Part shown: positions 8,426 to 17,118 of the stretch, piece by piece
Layout of the letters: every line of letters begins with the position of its first letter
Numbering within the stretch: position 1 is the first letter of the stretch
NCBI GenBank assembly: GCA_938040055.1
Contig: CALHWY010000012.1
Coordinates: 286,363 to 350,362 of the forward strand
Source: an uncultured Endomicrobiia bacterium
Lineage (GTDB): Bacteria; Elusimicrobiota; Endomicrobiia; Endomicrobiales; Endomicrobiaceae
DNA: 64,000 nucleotides
Direction: 5' to 3'
Notes under the pieces: generated by a model
Database searches by the model: none
Told to the model about the DNA's origin: nothing
Seen by the model: the letters and a program-made list of their open reading frames with translations, nothing else
Translations under genes and position numbers: made by a program

Positions 8426-9600
8426 AGCGGTTTTCTTTTCGCCTCCTTTGCGATTAAATATTTAAGAATAAAAGGCGTTATGAAAGTAGTAAGCATTATG
8501 ACCGCGACAAGAGCGCTGTAATCGTCGGAGCCGAAAACTTTGTTTCTAAAACCTATTCCCGCAAAAATAAGCCCCACTTCACCTCTCGGAACCATTGAAA
8601 CGCCTATAAGCAGTCTGCTTATGCCTTTTTTAAAAACGACAAATCCCGCGGACGCTTTTCCGACAAAAGCGACCAGAAATAAAATAGCCGTCAGAAGAAG
8701 AATCGTCCTGTTTGCGGCCACGAAAGGATTAAAAGTGCCCAAATCGACGTTCGTTCCCATCAAAACAAAAAATACGGGGACGAAAAAAGCCGATAAGGGT
8801 TTCAGATCCGTTTTTATTTCTTTTCCCTGCTTGGTGCTTGAGAGCACAAGTCCCGCAGCAAAAGCGCCGACTATCGGAGCAAGCCCGAATTTTGAAGAAA
8901 GCGCGGCAATAAGCAGACAAAAAGCAAAACCCATTACAAAAACTATATTGTCCTGCTTCATCTTAGCCGCATATTTGAAAAGCGTCGGAGTGATAAGCAG
9001 TCCGGCAGCTACGGCAAGAATAAGAAATATCACGGCTGTTCCGGCTATTTGCGCCACGCTTCCCGCCGTTACGCTTCCTCCGGATACCAGCTTTAAAACC
9101 ACCGCCAGTATCGTAAGCCCTATTACATCGTCAATAACGGCCGCTCCCAAAACTATCTTGGCTTCTTCGCTTTCAAGTTTTTTCAGATCTTTAAAAACTC
9201 TGGCGGTTATGCCTACGGATGTCGCGGTAAGAACCGCGCCGGCAAAAATAGCCTGGGTGCTTGTAAGCCCGAAATATAAAAATGCATAATAACCCAGCAA
9301 ATAAGGAAAAACCACGCCGATAACCGCAACGGCGCCGGCCCAGCCGCCGGCTCTCGCAAACTCTTTGATATCCGTGGAAAGGCCCACTTCAAACAAAAGA
9401 ATTATCGCTCCGAGTTCCGAAATGCTCGTAAGCACCGGAGTTTCGGTTACCAGCCCCAAAACGCTGGGGCCTATTATTACGCCCGCGATAAGTTCGCCCA
9501 CAATGCCGCTTTGCCCGCATCTGACGGCTATTTCTCCAAAAATTTTCGCGGCGGCAAGGATGATAACGATAGCAATCAGAAAATGAAAAACTTCATGCAT
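8422..9600 (-). CDS. Cation:proton antiporter, CPA2 (Kef/NapA) family
   Basis: 392-aa inner-membrane protein with about 12 hydrophobic segments, the transport domain alone. It lacks the cytosolic TrkA-N/RCK domain of KefB/C. Family features include GELIAGVIIGPSVLG near residues 35-49, LLFEVGLSTDI, and GAAVIDDVIGLTILAVV with the two adjacent Asp residues used by electrogenic Na+/H+ exchangers, plus VPRGEVGLIFA near the end. A GAGGAG Shine-Dalgarno sits six bases before ATG 9600. Likely Na+(or K+)/H+ exchange for pH or ion balance. Confidence 0.88.
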   Translation of the reverse strand: MHEVFHFLIAIVIILAAAKIFGEIAVRCGQSGIVGELIAGVIIGPSVLGLVTETPVLTSISELGAIILLFEVGLSTDIKEFARAGGWAGAVAVIGVVFPYLLGYYAFLYFGLTSTQAIFAGAVLTATSVGITARVFKDLKKLESEEAKIVLGAAVIDDVIGLTILAVVLKLVSGGSVTAGSVAQIAGTAVIFLILAVAAGLLITPTLFKYAAKMKQDNIVFVMGFAFCLLIAALSSKFGLAPIVGAFAAGLVLSSTKQGKEIKTDLKPLSAFFVPVFFVLMGTNVDLGTFNPFVAANRTILLLTAILFLVAFVGKASAGFVVFKKGISRLLIGVSMVPRGEVGLIFAGIGFRNKVFGSDDYSALVAVIMLTTFITPFILKYLIAKEAKRKPL

Positions 9601-9652
9601 GAAAAACTCCTCTCTTATTTATATGCTTTGAAATTACGGATATTTTATAAAA

Positions 9653-11743
9653 TTATTGAGTTTTTTGTTTTATTTCTTTTTTTAACTCGTCGGGAATTTC
9701 CGCTCCCAGCTTTTCGGCCGTTAAAATATCCCTCATAAATTTGTCAAAATTTCCAGTCTCAAGATACAGTCCCGCCCTGCCTGCGTATGCCGGAGCATAA
9801 TCGTTTTTTATCAGCAAGGCAAGAGTATAATAGTAAAGCGCTTTTTTATGATTCATAGCCTGTTTCTCAATATCGCCAAGATAATTATACGCAATATAAT
9901 CTCCGGGATATTTTTTTACGGTATGCATAAACTGCACGGAAGCTTTTGCGTACTCGTTATAATCAAGGTAAAGCTCTCCGAGTTTGCGCATCAAATCCGC
10001 GTTTTTGGCGCAGTTGGCAATGCCGGTCTTGAGCTCCGCCTCGGCTTCGGAGTACCGCCCGAGTATGTCATAAATCTGCATCTGATACAGATAAAGTTCA
10101 GGATTTGAAATATGGAGTTCTTTTGCTTTCGTTAAATTTTCCGTCGCTTTTTCATAGTTGCCGTCATAAGCCTGAAAAATCGCGAGAGTTTCATATAAAT
10201 AGAAAATCCTAGGGAATCTTTTTATGCCGTTTTCTATTATTCTGTAAGCTTTTTCTTTCCGGCCTTTTTCATAATAGATTTTCGCCGCAAACATATACAC
10301 GCCTTCAATATTATAATCGTCATAAGGCAGCCTGTCGTAAAAAGTCAAAGCTTCGTCGTATTTTTTTTCGTCCACTCTTAAGAAAGCCAGATCATACAAA
10401 GTCTCGTTATCATCAGGTTCCAGAAATAATGCCATTTGAAAATCTTTTTCCGCTTCTTTTATATTTCCTTCAATTCTAAAGCAGTTGCCCCTGTTCGAGT
10501 AAGCCTTGGCAAGCGTTGCGGGATAATTTTCTATTACGTCACTGAATAAAGTTTTTGTGTTTTTCCATTTCCCTGCTCTCGCATGCGCGCTCAAGCACAT
10601 GGCCGCCAGGCACGCAAATACCGCCGTTTTCATAAGATTCTTCGCATATGCTTTCTTCATAACAGCGTATAAACTCAGTATTGCGCCGGATACCGCATAG
10701 CTCAAACCTATAAACGGTATATAAGTATATCTGTCGGCGACAGGCGAAACTCCGGCCGGCAGTATGTTTATGACCGGCAGTACGGTTATCAAAAACAATC
10801 CCAGTCCGAAGCATACGAGTTTCGTTTTTTTCAAACTGTATGCGGCGAGAAGCGCCAGCGCATAAACCATAGCAGGCGCTTTTAAAATAAAATCGGGCGG
10901 AACGGATGTATTTTCAAAAAAATGCGGATATATGACCGACAGCTTTGACGGAACCAGAAACTTTACAAGATAAAACAGCATATTAAAATGGGCGGACACG
11001 AAATTGACGAAAAGAAAATAAAGCGTCAGCACGTTTTTTTGTCCTGGAGTATAATACAATAAAAAAGTGCCCAGCGAAAAAACGGCCGCTATAAAAAAAT
11101 AGGGCAGATATCTTAGAAAGCTTCTCGCGTTAAACTTCAGCCCGCTGAACCAGTCGCATAATACCAATACCGCGGGCAGCGTCACGGCCATGCTTTTTGA
11201 CAAACAGGCAAACAAAAACAGCAAAAGAGAAAATGACACCGCAAAAAATTTCTTTTTACCCTCAGCGCAGCGGGCTTTAAGATAAAAAAGCCAGGAAGAA
11301 AGGAAAAAAAAAGCGTAAAGAGTGTCTTTTCTCGCCGAAACCCATGCCACAGGTTCAACGTGCATAGGATGACATGAAAACAGAAACGAAGTTATAAACG
11401 AAACGGCAAAGTTCCTGCCGCTGAGACGAAAAAATATAAAGAAAACCAAAAGAGCATTTAACAGATGAAGCATCAGATTGCCCGCATGATAATAATACGG
11501 ATCAAGCTTAAAAAAACGGTATTGCGCGGCATAGGAAAGATTGACCAGAGGATGGTAAAGTTTAAAGTGCGGCTCTAAAAGAAGAGCTTTAAGATTATCC
11601 GGGCCGAAAGACCGTATTTTCCAGTTATGGGTAACCATGGCGGGATCGTCAAGATTGACAAAGCCGGCATTAAGCGCCGGATAAAAAGTAAATACCGTAA
11701 TAAGCAAAAGCGCTAAAAGCATAAAAATCTGGATTTTTTTCAT
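9653..11743 (-). CDS. Membrane glycosyltransferase-like protein with TPR repeats (TMTC/GT-C type)
   Basis: About 696 aa. The N-terminal half (to about residue 400) has around ten membrane segments and the GT-C hallmarks: an early acidic pair in AGFVNLDDPAMV, and HPMHVEPVAWVSARKDTLY as in TMTC/DUF1736 proteins. The C-terminal 280 residues carry tandem TPRs (AYSNRGNCFRIEGNIKEAE and similar). Such proteins are thought to move sugars from lipid carriers onto proteins at the outer face of the membrane. The start is uncertain. ATG 11743 precedes the first membrane helix; ATG 11821 would add 26 basic residues and follows thyX by 19 bases. Neither has a clear Shine-Dalgarno. Confidence 0.75.
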   Translation of the reverse strand: MKKIQIFMLLALLLITVFTFYPALNAGFVNLDDPAMVTHNWKIRSFGPDNLKALLLEPHFKLYHPLVNLSYAAQYRFFKLDPYYYHAGNLMLHLLNALLVFFIFFRLSGRNFAVSFITSFLFSCHPMHVEPVAWVSARKDTLYAFFFLSSWLFYLKARCAEGKKKFFAVSFSLLLFLFACLSKSMAVTLPAVLVLCDWFSGLKFNARSFLRYLPYFFIAAVFSLGTFLLYYTPGQKNVLTLYFLFVNFVSAHFNMLFYLVKFLVPSKLSVIYPHFFENTSVPPDFILKAPAMVYALALLAAYSLKKTKLVCFGLGLFLITVLPVINILPAGVSPVADRYTYIPFIGLSYAVSGAILSLYAVMKKAYAKNLMKTAVFACLAAMCLSAHARAGKWKNTKTLFSDVIENYPATLAKAYSNRGNCFRIEGNIKEAEKDFQMALFLEPDDNETLYDLAFLRVDEKKYDEALTFYDRLPYDDYNIEGVYMFAAKIYYEKGRKEKAYRIIENGIKRFPRIFYLYETLAIFQAYDGNYEKATENLTKAKELHISNPELYLYQMQIYDILGRYSEAEAELKTGIANCAKNADLMRKLGELYLDYNEYAKASVQFMHTVKKYPGDYIAYNYLGDIEKQAMNHKKALYYYTLALLIKNDYAPAYAGRAGLYLETGNFDKFMRDILTAEKLGAEIPDELKKEIKQKTQ

Positions 11744-11840
11744 TTTCGGGGTAACTGCATATTTTTTATTCGGATTATAAAAAAGCTTGCCGCCGGGCCT
11801 TTTTAACGGTTTTTTTATCATTATTTAAACTGGAAGAAAA

Positions 11841-12536
11841 TCAGCCGGCGTCGGAAACTTTATTTTTGTTCCACGGATTCGCGCAGGGAAAACTTTCCCG
11901 GCAGCCCTGCCTTAAACAGTCAGGGCCGGCGTCTGAGAATAATACGGGAGCTTCCTTTTTTGCCAAATTCAGCATTCTGCACGACATTTCTCTTATTTCC
12001 CACTGCGCCCTGTTGCAGCATCTCAATGCGAAAAAATGCCTTAATTCCCTCGCGTTCATAGTTATTATTATCTTCGTCGCGCAGGCATTCGGCAGTATAT
12101 ATCTGGCGTCCTCGGCGGCGATTCCCGCGTCAAGATAATCTTTGTAAAGACTTTCGGCCGCTTTCATAAAATTTTTGTATTTCGTATAAGCATCCGGATT
12201 TTTTTTAACGGAAGGCGGAACGACGAATTCAATGCCTTTGTTAAATTTCACATATCTCTGGCTTTGCACCGAAAAGGAAGCTATTCTGTGCCTTGTAAGC
12301 TGAGCCAGCAGCGCCCTTGAAACTCCTTCAACACCGAAAGTAAAAGAAGCGTGCTCCAGGACGGAATGATGTCCCGAAGAAATGATCCTGTCTAAAAGAT
12401 CTTTAATCTTATCGTCGGTAAATTTTTCGGCTATCTCATCTATGCCGGAAGCACTATAGCACAATCTTGCCGCCGTAGCGCATATTTTTTCGGGATCCTG
12501 CGTAAATTTTAAAAGTTTGACTTTCAAAAGTTTCAC
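11841..12536 (-). CDS. thyX: Flavin-dependent thymidylate synthase (ThyX)
   Basis: Makes dTMP from dUMP using FAD and methylenetetrahydrofolate. The signature RHRIASFSVQSQRY is present, with SSGHHSVLEHASFTF before it and RELRHFFALRCCNRAQWEIR after it. The protein is about 231 aa, with a Cys-rich tail (CLRQGCRESFPC) seen in some ThyX enzymes. The start is ambiguous. GTG 12536 lies 6 bases after a TATAAT; a TTG at 12527 has AAAGG at proper distance. No thyA appears in the window. Confidence 0.95.
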   Translation of the reverse strand: MKLLKVKLLKFTQDPEKICATAARLCYSASGIDEIAEKFTDDKIKDLLDRIISSGHHSVLEHASFTFGVEGVSRALLAQLTRHRIASFSVQSQRYVKFNKGIEFVVPPSVKKNPDAYTKYKNFMKAAESLYKDYLDAGIAAEDARYILPNACATKIIITMNARELRHFFALRCCNRAQWEIREMSCRMLNLAKKEAPVLFSDAGPDCLRQGCRESFPCANPWNKNKVSDAG

Positions 12537-12542
12537 CTTTTA

Positions 12543-12548
12543 ATTATA
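12543..12548 (-). promoter_or_regulatory. -10 box of thyX
   Basis: Perfect TATAAT on the minus strand immediately before the GTG start. No good -35 lies 17 bases upstream. If used, transcription would begin at or next to the GTG. Confidence 0.4.
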
Positions 12549-12651
12549 AGATTTGCTTTTTACGGATAGTCCTCTTCCTCTTCCGTATCAGCCGTAAATA
12601 TATTCGGCGGCAACTATAACCGCAGTCATAAAATCCGGACTTGAAAACGGC

Positions 12652-12679
12652 AAAAACCCGCGCGGCTTTGGCGCCGCGC
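12652..12679 (-). terminator. Terminator of the purA-carA-carB transcript
   Basis: Minus strand: a 7-bp stem GCGCGGC / GCCGCGC with loop GCCAAA, followed by GGGTTTTT. It lies about 75 bases after carB and before thyX. Confidence 0.65.
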
Positions 12680-12755
12680 ATCAAACGCGGAGCAGTTCAA
12701 TGGAAAAACGGTAAAAATAAAGCGGTTTTGGCGGACTTTGACGCCTTTACAGAAT

Positions 12756-15700
12756 TTATTTGTTCTTTTTATAATATTGCTGCAAAGAACCCACAGTCCA
12801 GTCATTTTTCTTTTTCGCTTTTATTCCCTGGACCGAAGCTTTGGCGGCTGCGAGAGTGGTCACTATCGGAATTCCGTACATAACGGCATTCCTTCTTATC
12901 TGGTAACCGTCTTTACGGCTTTTTGCTCCCGAAGGCGTATTGATGATAAAATTAACCTGTTTGTTGGTTATGATGTCGACCACATTAGGCCTGCCTTCGG
13001 CGATTTTAAGCACTTCTTTGGCTTTAAGTCCGTTTGAATTGAAAAACTCCGCCGTGTGTTTAGTGGCATAGATTTCAAAACCCAGCGCGGCAAATTCTTG
13101 TACTATGGGCAAAGCTTCTTCTTTTCCCCTCGGGCCTATGCTTACCAGAATCGCCCCTTCCTCGGGAAGGAGAGAACCGGCGGCAAGCTCGGCTTTCGCG
13201 AAAGCCCTTCCGAAATCCGCGTCTATGCCCATAACTTCCCCCGTACTTTTCATTTCTGGTCCGAGAACAGTGTCCACATTGGAAAATCTTGTCCAGGGCA
13301 AAACGACTTCTTTTACGGTTGAATATTTTATCTTTTTTGAAGGGCCGTTTAAAATATCCGCCGGCAAAAGTTCCGAAAGTTTTTTTCCGGTCATTATTTT
13401 TGTGGCCAGCTTCGCCAGCTCTACGCCTGTGGCTTTGGATACGTAAGGAGTAGTTCTTGAAGCTCTGGGATTTGCTTCCAATATATAAACTATATCGTCT
13501 TTAACGGCAAACTGTATATTCATAAGACCTTCAACGCCTATCTCTTTCGCCAGGTTTACGGTATATTTTCTTATGGTCTCAAGAATTTGCCCGCCCAGAC
13601 TTATGGAAGGAAGGACGCAGGCCGAATCTCCGGAATGTATTCCGGCTTCTTCTATATGCTCCATTATTCCGGCGACATAAACGTCTTTGCCGTCGCAAAG
13701 AGCGTCCACATCCACTTCGACCGCGTGGTCAAGAAATTTGTCTATGAGTATCGGTTTTCCCGGACTGACATTGGCCGCGGTTGATATATAAGTTTCCAGC
13801 GCCTTTTGGTCATAAACTATCTCCATAGCCCTTCCTCCGAGAACATAGGAAGGCCTTACCATAACGGGATATCCTATGTCTTGCGCGATTTTGCTCGCTT
13901 CTTTAAAGTTTGTGGCCGTGCCGGATTTTGCCTGGGGAATGTTTAATTTTTCAAGAACTTTGCTGAAAAGTTTCCTGTCTTCCGCAAGATCTATGGATTC
14001 TATAGGAGTTCCGAGTATCTTAAGTCCGGCCTTGCCCAGTTCTCCGGCAAGATTGAGAGGCGTCTGTCCGCCGAACTGCACCACAATTCCCGCAGGTTTT
14101 TCCTTATCGGCGATATTGAGCACGTCTTCCACCGTGAGAGGTTCGAAATAAAGCCTGTCGGCCGTGTCATAATCGGTAGAAACCGTTTCGGGATTCGAGT
14201 TAACCATTATTGTCTCATATCCTTCCTCTTTAAAAGAAAGAACGGCATGCACACAGCAGTAATCAAACTCTATTCCCTGCCCTATCCTGTTCGGGCCCGC
14301 CCCCAGTATCATGACTTTTTTGGGGTTTTCGTTTACGCGGACTTCGTCTTCGCTTTCATACGCCGAATAATAATAAGAAGCTTTCGCCTCAAATTCTCCG
14401 CTGCAGGTGTCTACGGTTTTATAAGAAGGGATAATGCCGAGCTTCTTTCTGAACTCTCTCACTTCATCACGGGTTTTTCTGTTAAGAGCAGCGATCTGCC
14501 CGTCCGAAAACCCGTACTGTTTCGCTTTAAACATTATTTCTTTTTGTTTTTCGCGTTCTCTTTTAAACAAAGTTTGAAGTTCGGATTCAAAATCCGCAAT
14601 CTCTTTTATTTGGTTAAGAAACCATTTGTCTATTTTTGCGATATCATATATTTCCTCAACGGACATGCCGAATCTCATTGCAAGCCTTATCATATAAAGC
14701 CTGTCGCAGTTCGGCGTTCCGAGTTTATATTTGACTTCTTCTATGGCTTTTTGCCGCAGAGCTCCGCCGTTGTCGTAATAAGCTTCTATCTCGGCGTCTC
14801 CCGCGTGGCCGTCGGCGCCGAATCCCCCTCTACCGACCTCCAGCCCTCTTACAGCTTTTTGAAGAGCTTCTTTAAAAGTTCTGCCTATGGCCATAGTCTC
14901 GCCTACTGATTTCATCGCCGTGCCCAAAGTCTGGTTGGTGCCGGAAAACTTTTCAAAAGCAAAACGAGGAACTTTTACCACATGATAATCGACGGCAGGT
15001 TCAAAAGAAGCCGGTCTGGGAGCCGTCATATCGTTGCGGATCTCGTCAAGCGTATATCCGACCGCAAGAAGACTTGAGACTTTGGCTATGGGAAAACCGG
15101 TGGCTTTTGAAGCAAGCGCCGAAGAACGGCTGACCCGGGGATTCATTTCAATAACAACCTGACGCCCCGTTTTCGGATCAAGCGCGAACTGGATATTGGC
15201 GCCGCCGGATTTCATTCCTATGGCCCTCAGTATTTTAAAAGAATCGTCCCTCATCTTCGCGTATTCTTTGGCGTTAATCGTCATCGCAGGCGCCACGGTT
15301 ATCGAATCTCCCGTGTGCACTCCCATAGGATCAAAATTTTCAATGGAGCATATGACTATGCAGTTGTCGGCGTTGTCGCGCATGACTTCCATCTCCATTT
15401 CTTTCCAGCCCAGCACGGATTCTTCTATTAAAATCTCGCCGATAGGGCTTGCCTGTATGCCGTTGGAAGCCGTTTCAATAAACTCTTCTTTGGTAAACAC
15501 CATGCCCGATCCCACTCCGCCCAGTGTAAAAGAAGGCCTGACTATGCACGGAAAACCTATTTCTTCGGAAATTTTAAGCGCTTCGCCGATTGTATAGGCA
15601 TAATTGCTTTTGGGAAGATCCATGCCTATGTTTTGCATAATTTTCCTGAACATCTTTCTGTCTTCGGCCGCTTCAATGGTTTTGAAATCGGCGCCGATAA

Positions 15701-16043
15701 GCTCAACTTTATATTTTTCGAGTATTCCTTTTTCGTGCAAAGCCACGGCAAGATTAAGCGCCGTCTGCCCTCCGAGCGTCGGAAGAACGGCGTCCGGTTT
15801 TTCCTTTTCAACGATTTTTTCCACGATTTCGGGAACAAGCGGCTCGACATATGTGGCATCCGCGAATTCCGGATCCGTCATAATGGTCGCGGGGTTTGAA
15901 TTTACGAGGATAATTTCATAGCCTTCTTTTTTAAGAGCCTTTATGGCCTGCACTCCCGAATAATCGAACTCGCATGCCTGTCCGATAACTATAGGCCCCG
16001 ATCCTATAATAAGTATTTTTTTAATATCAGTTCTTTTTGGCAT
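12756..16043 (-). CDS. carB: Carbamoyl-phosphate synthase large subunit (CarB)
   Basis: Uses ammonia, bicarbonate and two ATP to make carbamoyl phosphate for pyrimidines and arginine. The full length of 1095 aa matches the family. It has two ATP-grasp halves, each opening with a phosphate loop (IGSGPIVIGQACEFDYSG near residue 13; LGAGPNRIGQGIEFDYC in the second half), metal/ATP sites VIEMNPRVSRSSALASKATG and ILEANPRASRTTPYVSKATG, and a C-terminal MGS-like allosteric domain (about 940-1070). It overlaps carA by 17 bases. The small subunit next door looks glutaminase-defective, so the ammonia source of this CarB is in question. Confidence 0.98.
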   Translation of the reverse strand: MPKRTDIKKILIIGSGPIVIGQACEFDYSGVQAIKALKKEGYEIILVNSNPATIMTDPEFADATYVEPLVPEIVEKIVEKEKPDAVLPTLGGQTALNLAVALHEKGILEKYKVELIGADFKTIEAAEDRKMFRKIMQNIGMDLPKSNYAYTIGEALKISEEIGFPCIVRPSFTLGGVGSGMVFTKEEFIETASNGIQASPIGEILIEESVLGWKEMEMEVMRDNADNCIVICSIENFDPMGVHTGDSITVAPAMTINAKEYAKMRDDSFKILRAIGMKSGGANIQFALDPKTGRQVVIEMNPRVSRSSALASKATGFPIAKVSSLLAVGYTLDEIRNDMTAPRPASFEPAVDYHVVKVPRFAFEKFSGTNQTLGTAMKSVGETMAIGRTFKEALQKAVRGLEVGRGGFGADGHAGDAEIEAYYDNGGALRQKAIEEVKYKLGTPNCDRLYMIRLAMRFGMSVEEIYDIAKIDKWFLNQIKEIADFESELQTLFKREREKQKEIMFKAKQYGFSDGQIAALNRKTRDEVREFRKKLGIIPSYKTVDTCSGEFEAKASYYYSAYESEDEVRVNENPKKVMILGAGPNRIGQGIEFDYCCVHAVLSFKEEGYETIMVNSNPETVSTDYDTADRLYFEPLTVEDVLNIADKEKPAGIVVQFGGQTPLNLAGELGKAGLKILGTPIESIDLAEDRKLFSKVLEKLNIPQAKSGTATNFKEASKIAQDIGYPVMVRPSYVLGGRAMEIVYDQKALETYISTAANVSPGKPILIDKFLDHAVEVDVDALCDGKDVYVAGIMEHIEEAGIHSGDSACVLPSISLGGQILETIRKYTVNLAKEIGVEGLMNIQFAVKDDIVYILEANPRASRTTPYVSKATGVELAKLATKIMTGKKLSELLPADILNGPSKKIKYSTVKEVVLPWTRFSNVDTVLGPEMKSTGEVMGIDADFGRAFAKAELAAGSLLPEEGAILVSIGPRGKEEALPIVQEFAALGFEIYATKHTAEFFNSNGLKAKEVLKIAEGRPNVVDIITNKQVNFIINTPSGAKSRKDGYQIRRNAVMYGIPIVTTLAAAKASVQGIKAKKKNDWTVGSLQQYYKKNK

Positions 16044-17118
16044 TTTTGTTTACCATCCCGAAAAATGTTTCAAATAAATACGCCGTCTCCGACATCCCGA
16101 CCGCCGGATAATATTGAACTCCGTACACGGGATATTCTTTATGTTTAAACCCCTGTATGCCCGAATCGAACAAATTGGCATGCGTAATTACAATATCTTT
16201 GTTTTTCGCGAATGAAGCCTCAAGCGAATAACCGTTATTCTGGGAGGTTATCTCCACCCTGCCGGTTCCGAGGTTTTTGACCGGATGATTGGCCCCGTGC
16301 CTGCCCGTTTTGTGCTTTTCGAACTTTCCTCCGAAAACGCCGGCAAGAACCTGGAAACCCATGCAAACGCCGAATACCGGAAGCTCCGGATTCGATTCTA
16401 TTATTTCTTTTACCGCAGACGGCAAATTCCCGGAGGCCTTTCCGGGCCCGTTTGACAAAAATAAACCGTCTATTCCCGCTTCCGAAACTTCTCCGGCGGA
16501 CGCGTTATAAGGAAACACCGCTATCGTATAGCCTCCGGAAGCTATGCCTTTTAGAAAACTGTTTTTGCAGCCGTAATCCATAACGCCTATCGTGCCTTTG
16601 CTTCCCCGGCAGTAAATGTATTTTTCTTTTGAAGAGACGGCTTCAATATATTTCGTATCGTCCGCGGACAATTCTTTTGCCTTCCGGGTCAGATTTGAAG
16701 GATAGTCGCCCAAAAAAGAAATAACGGCTTTCATAGAGCCGTTATTTCCGATATATTTTGTCAATGCCCTTGTATCGACTCCTTCGATACCCGGAGCATT
16801 GTTTTTTAATAAAAGTTCCTCCAGAGAGAACTCCGAAAAGACATTGGACGTCACGGAGCTGTTTTCTTTAACGGCTATCGCGCTTGAACATACCCTGGAA
16901 AATTCATCGGAGTCTTTATTGCATCCGTAATTGCCGATATGCGGCTGCGTAAAACAAGTGATATGCCCGAAAGAAGAAGGATCCGTTATAATTTCCTGAT
17001 ATCCGAACGAGGATGTATTAAACACGACTTCTCCGGCCGCTTCTTTTTGCGCGCCGAAAGAATATCCCTCAAAAATCTTTCCGTCCTCAAGAGCCAAATA
17101 TCCTTTTTTCAAAACCAT
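16027..17118 (-). CDS. carA: Carbamoyl-phosphate synthase small subunit (CarA) with altered catalytic triad
   Basis: 363 aa, normally the glutaminase that feeds ammonia to CarB. The N-terminal CPSase domain is typical (FNTSSFGYQEIITDPSS, GIEGVDTRALTKYI). The class I amidotransferase domain keeps nucleophile C252 (PVFGVCMGFQ). However, the catalytic His and Glu of the family motif QxHPEA are Y337 and A339 (GVQYYPAVG). The neighbouring histidines of GHQ and QNHG are F255 and N295. The reading was checked on the nucleotides: codon 337 is TAT at 16110-16108. It overlaps carB by 17 bases and purA by 10. Probably structural or ammonia-dependent, or using a rearranged active site. Confidence 0.93.
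   Translation of the reverse strand: MVLKKGYLALEDGKIFEGYSFGAQKEAAGEVVFNTSSFGYQEIITDPSSFGHITCFTQPHIGNYGCNKDSDEFSRVCSSAIAVKENSSVTSNVFSEFSLEELLLKNNAPGIEGVDTRALTKYIGNNGSMKAVISFLGDYPSNLTRKAKELSADDTKYIEAVSSKEKYIYCRGSKGTIGVMDYGCKNSFLKGIASGGYTIAVFPYNASAGEVSEAGIDGLFLSNGPGKASGNLPSAVKEIIESNPELPVFGVCMGFQVLAGVFGGKFEKHKTGRHGANHPVKNLGTGRVEITSQNNGYSLEASFAKNKDIVITHANLFDSGIQGFKHKEYPVYGVQYYPAVGMSETAYLFETFFGMVNKNAKKN

Noticed and set aside
8540..9289. 249-codon plus-strand open frame
   Set aside because: Lies antisense within the antiporter gene, has no ribosome-binding site, and its low-complexity composition mirrors the hydrophobic codons of the real gene.
12641..12755. Short plus-strand frame after carB, possibly coding
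   Set aside because: The GC-rich part is explained by the carB terminator stem on the minus strand.
14247..14909. 220-codon plus-strand open frame
   Set aside because: Fully inside carB on the opposite strand; carB is intact and unmistakable.
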